A DNA stretch of 37,593 nt from assembly GCA_016209225.1 (NCBI GenBank), contig JACQWO010000049.1:1-37593 (forward strand). Direction: 5' to 3'. The position numbers and the translations under genes were made by a program. How positions within the stretch are numbered: position 1 is the stretch's first letter; every line of letters starts with the position of its first letter. Below the pieces are notes generated by a model. It worked only from the letters and a program-made list of their open reading frames with translations, was not told the DNA's origin and made no database searches. The stretch is from Desulfobacterales bacterium (GTDB taxonomy: Bacteria > Desulfobacterota > UBA8473). Positions 25,077-33,064 of the stretch are shown here, in pieces.

Positions 25077-26246
25077 TTAAATCCCCACATCTTTAAGCCG
25101 TTCAACCCCTTCGATAATTCTATCTTTGGATACGGTTAATGCCATACGTATATACCCCTCTCCTGCTTCACCGAACCCGCTCCCCGGGGTGGTTACGATC
25201 CCTGCTTTGTTTAGTAAATGTGCGCAGAAAGTAGTAGAGGTATATCCATCTGGAACAGGAACCCAGAGGTAAAAACTGGCCTTTGGCACTTCCGGTCTCA
25301 AGCCAATCTCCATAAGCCCATTAACCAGTGCATCTCTTCTCTCCAGATATGTCCTTCTCATTTCTTCTACTGGTGATTGATCACCCTCTAATGCCTCAAT
25401 CCCTGCTTCCTGGATTGCCTGAAACAGGCCGGAGTCAATATTCGTCTTGATCTGTCCCAACCCTTCCAAGACATTGGCATTGCCAACTGCGAATCCTATC
25501 CTCCAGCCAGTCATGTTGTATGTTTTAGAGAGGGAGTGGAATTCTATCCCCACATCCTTGGCTCCCTCCACTTCTAAAAAACTGATGGGCTTATCACCAT
25601 TATAGTATACTTCTGTATAAGGGGCATCATGGCAGATAATTATGTTGTGCCTTTTAGCAAATTCAACAAGGTCTCTAAAAAAATCCGTATCAGCTACCGC
25701 AGCAGTTGGGTTATTAGGATAATTGGCGAAAATCAATTTCACTTTTTTTGCAACGTCTTCCGGCACTCTTCCTAAATCGGGTAAAAATTTATTCTCTTTA
25801 AAAAGAGGCATAAAGTAGGGAGTCCCTCCTGCAAATTTAGTTCCTATGCTGTAGACAGGATAACCAGGACTGGGGACCAAAACTATGTCGCCTGGGTTAA
25901 CGAAAGCCAATGGTATATGGGCTATTCCCTCTTTAGACCCGATTAAAGAGAGAACTTCTGTAACAGGATCCAAATCTACATTGAATCTCCTTTTGTACCA
26001 ATTGGATACAGCCCTTCTGAATTCAAGCATTCCCTCATAAGAAGGATACCGATGGTTTTTTTTATCTTCTACTGTCTTTTTCATTTTGGCTATGATGTTT
26101 GGAGGGGTAGGAATATCAGGATCGCCGATGCTAAGGTCAATAACATCCACTCCTTTAGCTATTTGTTCGGCTTTCATCTTATCGATTGTTGCAAACAGAT
26201 AAGGTGGCAACTCTTTTATCCGGTCTGCTTTCTCTACTTTAAACAT
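25077..26246 (-). CDS. dapL: LL-diaminopimelate aminotransferase
   Basis: A 389-residue fold-type I aminotransferase that converts tetrahydrodipicolinate directly to LL-2,6-diaminopimelate, bypassing DapD/DapC/DapE. Visible features are VIDLSIGDPDIPTP, NYPNNPTAAVA, HDAPYTEVYY and the PLP lysine in HSLSKTYNMTGWRIGFAVG. Placement next to dapB, dapF and lysA makes DapL the best call over a generic aspartate aminotransferase. The start has GAGGAGG 11 bases upstream. Element B2 separates it from dapB. Confidence 0.93.
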   Translation of the reverse strand: MFKVEKADRIKELPPYLFATIDKMKAEQIAKGVDVIDLSIGDPDIPTPPNIIAKMKKTVEDKKNHRYPSYEGMLEFRRAVSNWYKRRFNVDLDPVTEVLSLIGSKEGIAHIPLAFVNPGDIVLVPSPGYPVYSIGTKFAGGTPYFMPLFKENKFLPDLGRVPEDVAKKVKLIFANYPNNPTAAVADTDFFRDLVEFAKRHNIIICHDAPYTEVYYNGDKPISFLEVEGAKDVGIEFHSLSKTYNMTGWRIGFAVGNANVLEGLGQIKTNIDSGLFQAIQEAGIEALEGDQSPVEEMRRTYLERRDALVNGLMEIGLRPEVPKASFYLWVPVPDGYTSTTFCAHLLNKAGIVTTPGSGFGEAGEGYIRMALTVSKDRIIEGVERLKDVGI

Positions 26247-26268
26247 TGTAATTATTGCCTCCTCATTT

Positions 26269-26368
26269 GTAACTACTCAGCCACAGATCTACGCTGATCA
26301 TCACTGATATTTTTTCTTTTATTATCATATCTGCGTTCATCTGTGTGAATCTGTGGCTGAATAGTTAC
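26269..26368. repeat. Palindromic element B2 (GTAACTACTCAG ends)
   Basis: A 100-bp near-palindrome between dapB and dapL. The first 20 bases GTAACTACTCAGCCACAGAT match the complement of the last 20 at 19 positions. The inner part is the same as B1 but lacks about 55 central bases. It ends 2 bp before the dapB stop and stays just outside the dapL Shine-Dalgarno. Confidence 0.85.
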
Positions 26369-26370
26369 CC

Positions 26371-27174
26371 TCATTTTAACCCCAGTACATCCTGCATATC
26401 GTACAACCCGTTTTTTTGATTGACAATCCATTTTGCAGCCCTAACAGCCCCACGGGCAAAAGTGTCTCTGCTGTGCGCTCTGTGAGTCACCTCCAGCCTT
26501 TCACCTAAGCCACCGAAGATAACTGTGTGGTCACCTACAATATCTCCTGCTCTAACAGCCTGAATACCAATCTCTTTTTGTGTACGCTCTCCTACAATGC
26601 CCTTTCGTCCATAAACCCCTACCTCATCCATGTCTCTTTTCAGGGTTTGGGCGAGTATTTGTGCAATCCTCATAGCTGTTCCGCTGGGAGAGTCTTTTTT
26701 AAACCTGTGATGAGCCTCAATAATCTCGACATCAAACTCGTCCCCCAGAACCTTTGAGACATCCTTTATCACCTTAAACATTAGATTGACGCCTACGCTC
26801 ATATTTGGAGAGAGGATACACCTGGTGTTCTTAGATAATCTTTTAACCTCCTCCATCTCTTTGGAGGAAAACCCCGTGCTTCCTATTACTATTGACTTCT
26901 TACCTTTAGCAACAATCTCCAAATGGGCTAAAGATGCCGTATGATTCGTAAAGTCTATAATTACATCCCCTGAACTGAGAACTGTGTCCAGATTATCCTT
27001 TAATGCTATGTTTAATTTGCCTATTCCAACAATCTCACCTATATCTTTGCCTATTGCAGGATGGTTCTTATATTCCACCGCGCCAACAATCTCAATCCCC
27101 TCGGTTTCATTTATTGCATTGATTATTCTGCCACCCATTCTACCTGAGGCACCCACAACAATGGCATTTACCAT
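26371..27174 (-). CDS. dapB: 4-hydroxy-tetrahydrodipicolinate reductase
   Basis: DapB, 267 residues, which reduces hydroxy-tetrahydrodipicolinate with NAD(P)H in lysine and DAP synthesis. It has the dinucleotide loop VVGASGRMGGRI, VIDFTNHTASL, GSTGF, SPNMSVGVNLMF and the catalytic/substrate loop EAHHRFKKDSPSGTAMRIA. Length is normal. AGGAGGAAAAGG precedes the ATG. It lies between dapL and dapF in the lysine cluster; dapA, which is often adjacent, is not in the window. Confidence 0.96.
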   Translation of the reverse strand: MVNAIVVGASGRMGGRIINAINETEGIEIVGAVEYKNHPAIGKDIGEIVGIGKLNIALKDNLDTVLSSGDVIIDFTNHTASLAHLEIVAKGKKSIVIGSTGFSSKEMEEVKRLSKNTRCILSPNMSVGVNLMFKVIKDVSKVLGDEFDVEIIEAHHRFKKDSPSGTAMRIAQILAQTLKRDMDEVGVYGRKGIVGERTQKEIGIQAVRAGDIVGDHTVIFGGLGERLEVTHRAHSRDTFARGAVRAAKWIVNQKNGLYDMQDVLGLK

Positions 27175-27193
27175 CCCTTTTCCTCCTCAAACT

Positions 27194-27274
27194 ATTCGTG
27201 AATCGTAAGTCGTAAGTCGTGAATCGTAAGTAGTAAATAGAATAAAACCCATTCACGATTCACGATTCACGAAT
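27194..27274. repeat. Palindromic element C
   Basis: An 81-bp element filling the dapF-dapB gap. It starts ATTCGTGAATCGT and ends with its exact complement ACGATTCACGAAT. The left arm repeats CGTGAATCGTAAGT and CGTAAGT; the right arm repeats CACGATT. The last bases overlap the dapF stop codon. It has the same word-repeat architecture as elements A, B and D but a different sequence. Confidence 0.8.
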
Positions 27275-28104
27275 TAATCTGTAATTATCGTATCCTCCCA
27301 CAATCGTCCCTCGTATATAACTCTGGCATCTCCTTCCAGGAATACCTCCTCAAATCTATCCCCGGTGTGTTTAAAATGAACAGTTAGGATTCCTCCACTT
27401 TTGGTCTTAACAGCCACTGGAGATGAGACCATATCTTCTAGATATGCAATCAGGACTGAGGCTACAGCTCCGGTTCCGCAGGCGAGGGTTTCATCCTCTA
27501 CACCTCTTTCATAGGTACGGACAGCCATATTGGATCGACCACTGACATAAGCGAAAGTTGCGTTGGTTCCTGCCGGCTTGTATTGGTCATGATAACGTAT
27601 CAGCCTTCCTATTTGAACCACTTTACAGCCGTCTATATCATCAACAAATTTCACCACATGGGGTACCCCTGTATTGATGAAGCTAACAAGATGTTTTTCT
27701 CCTTCGATTAACAGTGTTTGATTACAGATAATACTTTCGGGGGATGGCATCTCTAACTTGACTCTATCATCCAGTATTTCAGCTCTAATCAATCCGGCCA
27801 GGGTTTCGAAAGACATCTTTTTGCCTGCAATTCCTTTTAGATAAGCGAACCTGGCGGCACATCTGCCGCCATTCCCACACATCTCAGCCTCACTTCCATC
27901 TGCATTGAAGAACCTCCACTTAAAATCAGCCTTGTCTGATTCCTGAAGTAATATAAACCCGTCAGCCCCAACCGATATCTTTCTCCGGCAGATCTTCTTA
28001 ACAAAGTCGTTAATATTATCTCCGTTTATAATACCGCTGCGGTTATCTACAATTATAAAGTCGTTTCCACTTCCGCTCATCTTGAAAAAATCTATGTTGT
28101 ACAT
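27274..28104 (-). CDS. dapF: Diaminopimelate epimerase
   Basis: DapF, 276 residues from the chosen start, which converts LL-DAP to meso-DAP without a cofactor. Both catalytic cysteines are present in their family contexts: EMCGNGGRCAARF and ETLACGTGAVASV. The N-terminus FFKMSGSGNDFIIVDN is canonical. The frame is open 12 codons further up, but the ATG at 28104 (MYNIDFFKMSG) has AAGG six bases upstream and fits the family. It lies between dapB and lysA; a palindrome and a tandem repeat sit at the lysA junction. Confidence 0.95.
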   Translation of the reverse strand: MYNIDFFKMSGSGNDFIIVDNRSGIINGDNINDFVKKICRRKISVGADGFILLQESDKADFKWRFFNADGSEAEMCGNGGRCAARFAYLKGIAGKKMSFETLAGLIRAEILDDRVKLEMPSPESIICNQTLLIEGEKHLVSFINTGVPHVVKFVDDIDGCKVVQIGRLIRYHDQYKPAGTNATFAYVSGRSNMAVRTYERGVEDETLACGTGAVASVLIAYLEDMVSSPVAVKTKSGGILTVHFKHTGDRFEEVFLEGDARVIYEGRLWEDTIITD

Positions 28105-28130
28105 ATCATACCTTATGGGATGTCCCCTTA

Positions 28131-28178
28131 AACAGCGCACTTAAGTGCGCTGTTGTCGCTATGCGCTGTTGTCGCTAT
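28131..28178. repeat. 24-bp perfect palindrome and 16-bp tandem repeat at the lysA-dapF junction
   Basis: 28131-28154 is a perfect palindrome centred on CACTTAAGTG. It overlaps the first of two exact 16-bp direct repeats GCGCTGTTGTCGCTAT (28147-28162 and 28163-28178). The second repeat contains the lysA stop codon. It could form a hairpin in the polycistronic lysA-dapF mRNA. Confidence 0.85.
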
Positions 28179-29449
28179 GAATTGCTACAGTCCCTATTTA
28201 AGAATTCAGGGATCCTCTCTCCCTTTATAAGATCTTCGTATTCCTCTCTTTCCCGGATTATATAAAATTCATCCCCAGCTACCATGACTTCAGGGACACG
28301 GGGACGTGAATTGTAGTTAGATGACATAGTAAAACCATATGCACCAGCGCTCATAATAGCCACTAAATCTCCCCGTTCAAATTGAGGCATCTTTCGATCT
28401 CTGGCCAGAAAATCACCGGACTCGCATATTGGGCCTACCAGATCAGCCACAAACTCACTTTTCTTCGTTGACTTTACGGGTTGAACCCCCTGGAAAGAAC
28501 CATAGAGAGTAGGGCGGGTTAGATCGTTCATACCCGCGTCTACAATGACGAAGTTTTTCTCTTCACTCTTTTTTGTATAGAGCGCTTTGGTTACCAATAT
28601 CCCAGCATTTCCAACAATCACTCTCCCTGGTTCTAAAATAAGCACGCAATTGAGATTGGAAACCTCCTTAATAATAGCTTGGGCGTAGATATTTGGATGG
28701 GGAGGGGTCTCCTCGTCGTAGGTGATTCCCAGACCACCGCCCAGGTCTAGGTAGTTTATATTTATCCCCTCCTCTTGCAATTCAACGACCAGTTCTTTTA
28801 TCCTTTTGAGGGCATTAATAAAAGGCGCCACATCTGTAATCTGAGATCCAATATGGCAATCTACCCCTACGATATCAATATTTTTGAGTTGTTTGGCACG
28901 CCTGTACTCTTCCAGAGATTTTTTTAAATTGATCCCGAATTTATTCTTCTTAAGCCCTGTAGCGATATAAGGATGGGTTTTAGGGTCTATATCTGGATTT
29001 ATCCTGAATGAGATTCTGGCCTTATTACCAAGTTTTCCTGCCACAGAATCTATGAGCTTCAGTTCTTGGGTTGACTCGATATTAAACATCAGGATGTCTG
29101 TCTGAAGGGCAAACTCTATCTCATCGACTCTCTTCCCCACACCCGAGTAAACTATCTTTTTCGGGTCAGCTCCAGCCATTAATGCCCTGAATAACTCTCC
29201 CCCTGAGACAATATCTACCCCACCTCCTTGATTGATAAATGTTTTTAGTACGGCAATATTTGAGTTGGCCTTTACGGAAAAACAGACCAGGTGCTGTACC
29301 GAAGAAAAGGCAGAGTCAAAGACCTTAAAGTGGTTCAGAAGGGTATTGTGGCTGTAAAGATAAAAGGGGGTTCCAATGCTATCTGCAATAGCTGAAATAG
29401 GGACACCTTCGCAATAGAGTTCATCCTTCTTGTATTGAAAATCATGCAT
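28175..29449 (-). CDS. lysA: Diaminopimelate decarboxylase
   Basis: LysA, 424 residues, a PLP fold-type III enzyme that decarboxylates meso-DAP to L-lysine. The PLP lysine is in CFSVKANSN, the glycine loop is LDLGGGLGI, the EPGR motif is in LILEPGRVIV, and the second-subunit active-site Cys is in GPICESGDFLARD. Length is normal. The Shine-Dalgarno is weak. It is the first gene of the lysA-dapF-dapB-dapL-folK run, and its upstream flank is the left end of the ISL3-like element. Confidence 0.96.
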   Translation of the reverse strand: MHDFQYKKDELYCEGVPISAIADSIGTPFYLYSHNTLLNHFKVFDSAFSSVQHLVCFSVKANSNIAVLKTFINQGGGVDIVSGGELFRALMAGADPKKIVYSGVGKRVDEIEFALQTDILMFNIESTQELKLIDSVAGKLGNKARISFRINPDIDPKTHPYIATGLKKNKFGINLKKSLEEYRRAKQLKNIDIVGVDCHIGSQITDVAPFINALKRIKELVVELQEEGININYLDLGGGLGITYDEETPPHPNIYAQAIIKEVSNLNCVLILEPGRVIVGNAGILVTKALYTKKSEEKNFVIVDAGMNDLTRPTLYGSFQGVQPVKSTKKSEFVADLVGPICESGDFLARDRKMPQFERGDLVAIMSAGAYGFTMSSNYNSRPRVPEVMVAGDEFYIIREREEYEDLIKGERIPEFLNRDCSNS

Positions 29450-29560
29450 GGCTTCTATTTGTCCTGTTTATAGTTTAAGGCTCTTTCTCATTTCAAGTGG
29501 GTAATGTCCTTTCTCTTCATTGAAAAAAGCCCTAGCTTTAGGCATCTGTTCCATCATTTT

Positions 29561-30175
29561 TTAGCCATGGGGTCTTCCTATTCTTGTACAAATTTCGACT
29601 GCTAAAGCATATATAATATCAGATGCACAATGCTCAGTAATGGTTTTATCGTACAATATTTTCGATTCAGGCGGAAATTCATCATCACCTTCCCAATACA
29701 AAATAGCCACTGGAATGCGAGGTGTTATTTTGAAAATATATGCCGCGCCTGCCATGTTAACCGGAATACCGTGAAGCTGTTCACAACTTTGTTTGAATTC
29801 TTTAATATCACCGCGATATTGCCCAGAGATTAAATTAGTCGGTATTTTATGCGGGCCACGGAAAAATGTAGTACCACATGGAATATCTTTCTCTGATATC
29901 CATTCGTTGCATATGTCAATTTCTTTTGATTTGAGGAGATAATGTATAATGAAAAGATAAAAATAATCATGAGGGCTTTGAACATTTTTGCTAATACGAT
30001 CAATCTTCAACTCATGAGGATATATTACATATTCGTCACCCCATACAGATAAAGTAAAAAACTTATTCACTTCATCGTATTTACATAATGCTCGCCTGCA
30101 AACATCTTTCGGATCTTGCTCGGATAGTTCTTGAAAATAAATTATGTCGATTGAGTTTGTCATATTTTTACTCAC
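29561..30175 (-). CDS. DUF3786-family protein
   Basis: A 204-residue protein that fits the DUF3786 family of anaerobic bacteria and archaea. The matching features are HYLLKSKEIDICNEWISEKD (the HYLL...W motif), a Gly-Thr-Phe-Phe segment, and the C-terminal PRIPVAILYWEGDDEFPPE followed by ILYDKTITEHC. The function of this family is unknown. The start is a GTG 17 bp from the R' box of attC1, and the stop TAA lies in GGCTAA, which mirrors the TTAGCC at that R' box; it could therefore be a second cassette whose attC is lost. It lies inside the ISL3-like element. Confidence 0.75.
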   Translation of the reverse strand: MSKNMTNSIDIIYFQELSEQDPKDVCRRALCKYDEVNKFFTLSVWGDEYVIYPHELKIDRISKNVQSPHDYFYLFIIHYLLKSKEIDICNEWISEKDIPCGTTFFRGPHKIPTNLISGQYRGDIKEFKQSCEQLHGIPVNMAGAAYIFKITPRIPVAILYWEGDDEFPPESKILYDKTITEHCASDIIYALAVEICTRIGRPHG

Positions 30176-30191
30176 GCAATTTATATTTTAT

Positions 30192-30266
30192 GGCTAACGT
30201 TTCGCATAACCGGCTGGCAATGAAGCGCAGCGGAATTGACAGTCCGAGTTGATGCGATTGTTAGGT
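30192..30266 (-). other. Integron attC site (attC1) of the SIR2 cassette
   Basis: On the minus strand a 75-bp site runs from R'' ACCTAAC to R' GTTAGCC. The inner arms L'' (CGCATCAACTCGG) and L' (CCGGTTATGCG) pair with an unpaired C in L'', the extrahelical base expected in attC sites and the reason for the minus orientation. R'' contains the TAA stop of the SIR2 gene. R'' is exactly complementary to GTTAGGT at the cassette's 5' boundary (32195-32201). Confidence 0.85.
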
Positions 30267-32200
30267 GTTTTCAGTTTTGGCAAATATTGTCTCTATGTAT
30301 GCAAAATGCTCTCTCCACCGCCTGCCCTCAACTTCAGAAATAAGTGTGGAAAATCTTCTTCTCAGTGCGTCTGTAAGTAACGGCATCTTCCCTTCCATGC
30401 GATTGACGTACGCAAACCCTATGATGCCTTTTATTTCGTTTAACGTATTCCCGCTTTTTTGGGCCATATTGGCATATTCAGTAAATTTTGATCTACTTTC
30501 ATCAAATTTTCCATCACGCAATAATTGATCGGCTTCATTTCTAACCAGCAACTCCGCCCCGGTAGCAGATGTCGTTAGCGCATAGATGTTGGCAGATTCA
30601 GATTTTGTTTTCTCTAAAGGACTTAGCCGATATTTGAATTTTCCAGAATTGGCAATACCAGCAGAATACCCCACGTGGTAACTCATGTCCCTAATGCTGT
30701 TCCACATTCTGATTAGAAAGGCTTTAGCAAGCCTATGCCAACCACGTTGAGGCGACCCTAGTATTGATTGAGTAAGTGCATAGAATCTTATGCGGTGCTC
30801 AATCAACTCATGCTGAGTTTCTAAACTAAGGTCATAATATTGCAACTTATTACGGAACATCTTTACCTTAGCTTTAAACGTAGTGAGCATGAAGTGCGCC
30901 ATAACAAAAGCGACATATAGATAATCCCTAAATCTCTTTGTTTGACCAAAATAAATATCGTTAGGGATACTCATTCTGTACGCCTCACTAACTAAGCAAC
31001 TTGCTTGGAGAGCGGCATTTACATCATATCCATTTTCGCTTTTGAGCATAGCCAATACTTTCATAGCATACTTTCTACAGCTCTCGTATCGTGATATTTC
31101 GTGACTAAGTCTGGCACAGGTTAATAATAGAAGATGCTTACTCGAAGGGCGACACAAATGCGATAACTTGGTCTCCTCAATCTCGATTGCATACTTATGT
31201 GCATCACGATAATTTCCTAACTTGGCTAACAATCCGCAATAAAGAAGTTCCTTTTCTTCGTCGGTCAATAATTGCTTTTCTGTTAGAGATTTCTCAAGGG
31301 AACTCAAAAGTGCTTCTATATGTCCCGCATCATTAGTCAGTTGTTCTCTTTTTGTAGGGGCTTGAATATTAACCCTATTTGATATGGACTCAAATAATTC
31401 GCTTGGCCACAGACAGGCTCTTATGGCATCGCATGACTTAGATGCAACATCCGAGTGGTCTCCATCGAATCTGTTTACCCAGACAATTTTCTGTGCTCCA
31501 CTTTTTTGGGGGAACTCAGCGATGTAAGGGAAGAAATCAATGTCCCTTCCACTGTAACCCACAAAGCATAAATGCTTGTTTGCCATCAAAGCGTTTAGGT
31601 ACTCGATCCATTTTGTATTGATCTTTGTTATCTGGGTCATGGTCGTCCAAAGAGCATGCGGCGAATACTCTCCTTTATTATCTTGGATGCTTCCATGCAC
31701 CTTGCAAATGGATAACGAATCAACTTCCATATCGGGTGGTGATTCCGTTGGCAAAACAACACGATATTTTATATTGAGCAGGTCACAAGCCTGTTCAAAC
31801 ATGGAGTCGAAGTTTGTGGTAATAATTGGCAGACTGTTCTTGCTGGAGTATTCGACAATGAATAAGTGGGAAAAATTCGGAGTGCATTGTACACCATGCT
31901 TTTCCTGCTCAGCCCTATATAATGAACGCCAAATGCCTAAGCATTCGTAAGAGCGAGTCATGCCAATAATTGACTCATAAAACACTTCCGGCTGAATAGT
32001 GTTGCAAATATCTTTCTTTTCTTCATCACTGATGGTGGCAGGTAAAAACACATTAGTTGTGTGTTCTAGTACCGCATATGCGCTTGGCAGATTAGAAGCA
32101 TAGCTTATTCCTGAGCCAGCGAAAAAGAAAATCTCCCCTGCTATTAGCCTATCAACTACAAAATTAGTATCCTTCATCTGCTTTGATTTTGCACACCTAA
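30198..32200 (-). mobile_element. Integron gene cassette carrying a SIR2 gene
   Basis: A 2.0-kb segment with cassette structure. It opens with TTAGGT (after the G of GTTAGGT, 32195-32201). It carries one gene with a 23-bp leader and its stop in R'', and ends at the G of the attC1 R' box. In the circular form the R' box would be GTTAGGT, the perfect partner of R'' ACCTAAC, so both ends are defined by the sequence itself. No attC or attI is seen upstream at 32202-32300, which suggests insertion at a secondary site or loss of the neighbour. Confidence 0.8.
30261..32177 (-). CDS. SIR2-domain protein, probable anti-phage NADase
   Basis: A 638-residue protein. Residues 5-260 form a SIR2 (sirtuin-like) domain: nucleotide loop FAGSGIS (19-25), TTNFD (120-124), the catalytic His H161 in CKVHGS, and FVGYSGRD (205-212). 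Residues 280-638 are almost entirely helical with TPR-like patterns. Stand-alone SIR2 proteins with helical sensor regions are known bacterial defence effectors that deplete NAD+ on phage infection (DSR, Thoeris and SIR2-HerA types); this one is shorter than DSR proteins and I cannot assign a named system. It is the only gene of an integron cassette, without an obvious partner. Base composition is similar to its neighbours. Confidence 0.85.
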   Translation of the reverse strand: MKDTNFVVDRLIAGEIFFFAGSGISYASNLPSAYAVLEHTTNVFLPATISDEEKKDICNTIQPEVFYESIIGMTRSYECLGIWRSLYRAEQEKHGVQCTPNFSHLFIVEYSSKNSLPIITTNFDSMFEQACDLLNIKYRVVLPTESPPDMEVDSLSICKVHGSIQDNKGEYSPHALWTTMTQITKINTKWIEYLNALMANKHLCFVGYSGRDIDFFPYIAEFPQKSGAQKIVWVNRFDGDHSDVASKSCDAIRACLWPSELFESISNRVNIQAPTKREQLTNDAGHIEALLSSLEKSLTEKQLLTDEEKELLYCGLLAKLGNYRDAHKYAIEIEETKLSHLCRPSSKHLLLLTCARLSHEISRYESCRKYAMKVLAMLKSENGYDVNAALQASCLVSEAYRMSIPNDIYFGQTKRFRDYLYVAFVMAHFMLTTFKAKVKMFRNKLQYYDLSLETQHELIEHRIRFYALTQSILGSPQRGWHRLAKAFLIRMWNSIRDMSYHVGYSAGIANSGKFKYRLSPLEKTKSESANIYALTTSATGAELLVRNEADQLLRDGKFDESRSKFTEYANMAQKSGNTLNEIKGIIGFAYVNRMEGKMPLLTDALRRRFSTLISEVEGRRWREHFAYIETIFAKTENT

Positions 32201-32201
32201 C

Positions 32202-32504
32202 AAGTTATTCTATAGTTCTGTATATCCCCACATCCATAGTGATACACAGAAAGATTACAAGTTACTGTTCAAATCCACAACTCAATGGGTTCCTTCGGGG
32301 CTCTAGCAATAACAATTTATGTTATCTATCCAGCCCATGGCCCCCTAACATATCATATCCCACTTAACTCAATTTATTATACATTCTGTATAACATATCA
32401 TTTTTAAGATTATATAGAAATAGGAGAATTCTTCATGCTGGCTATCCCTTCCGCAAGGGGAGAGGAAAAGCATTTTACCCATTCAGTTTGAGAAAGAGCC
32501 TACT
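32202..32504. other. Gene-free AT-rich stretch
   Basis: About 300 bp between the SIR2 cassette boundary and the lipoprotein stop. No credible gene is seen on either strand. The last 25 bases hold the right inverted repeat of the ISL3-like element, and a short GC hairpin CCCTTCCGCAAGGG lies near 32447. No attC structure could be drawn here. Confidence 0.6.
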
Positions 32505-33026
32505 TTAATCACTTAATAGAGGTACATCCCATGAAATCTCAGCATAATTTGAATCTTCACTGAAAACACCATCAGAATTATAAGATAGAACCTTGTAGGT
32601 ATAAATTGTCCGATAACGCAGATTCTTGTCTGTAAACTCTACCGTTTTGTTTGCTTTGCTTACTTTATTAGGAGGACTGTCCCTGTAATCAATATCAGCC
32701 AGTTCTTCGAAGCTTTTGGGACAATCCGAACATGGCTTGGGGTCAGCAGGCACCTTGCTCCTAAAGACCTTGAAGCCGGCTAGATTAGTGAGTTTTGATC
32801 TATCAGTATTCGTATCAGGAATAGTCCAATGGAGTAAAACTTTTCCTTTTATAACGGTAGCTTTTAAATCATTAACAGCCTTTGGAGCAAGACTTTTAGG
32901 CGCAACAGGCAGCGCTTTTTTGCCACATCCAAATCCCCCCATAACCAATGAAAAGATCAATGTAATTAAGAGAATCTGAATTGTAGCCAGAGGTTTCTTG
33001 GTTCTTTCGTATAAAAGTTGAATCAT
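32505..33026 (-). CDS. Lipoprotein with fibronectin type III-like domain
   Basis: A 173-residue lipoprotein from the chosen start. It has a basic N-terminus, a hydrophobic stretch ending in a lipobox-like GFGC, and a CGKKALPVAP sequence after the acylated Cys, which is typical of small LptM-like lipoproteins encoded near lysA/argH in related bacteria (recollection). A single fibronectin type III-like beta-sandwich follows (VNDLKATVIKGKVLLHW, then LAGFKVFRSK, then YTYKVLSYNSDG). Two Cys in CSDCPKS may bind metal or form a disulfide. The ATG at 33026 has GGGGG upstream; a further ATG at 33068 is open but would bury the signal sequence. It is probably a resident chromosomal gene within the island. 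Confidence 0.75.
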   Translation of the reverse strand: MIQLLYERTKKPLATIQILLITLIFSLVMGGFGCGKKALPVAPKSLAPKAVNDLKATVIKGKVLLHWTIPDTNTDRSKLTNLAGFKVFRSKVPADPKPCSDCPKSFEELADIDYRDSPPNKVSKANKTVEFTDKNLRYRTIYTYKVLSYNSDGVFSEDSNYAEISWDVPLLSD

Positions 33027-33064
33027 AACCCCCGATCTTATACTCTCAAAATTTACCAACAATG

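Larger units (their letters stand above)
29479..32500. mobile_element. 3.0-kb element with ISL3-like inverted repeats, SIR2 and DUF3786 passengers
   Basis: The left end begins GGCTCTTTCTCA at 29479 and has TGGGTAA seven bases further in. The right end read from 32500 on the minus strand has the same two words at the same spacing (20 of 26 positions match). The outer flanks are TAGTTTAA (29471-29478) and TACTTTAA (32501-32508), an 8-bp duplication with one mismatch. ISL3-family insertion sequences have ends of this kind and make 8-bp duplications (recollection). No transposase lies inside; the interior holds the SIR2 cassette and the DUF3786 gene. It may be a non-autonomous or decayed element. 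Confidence 0.6.
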
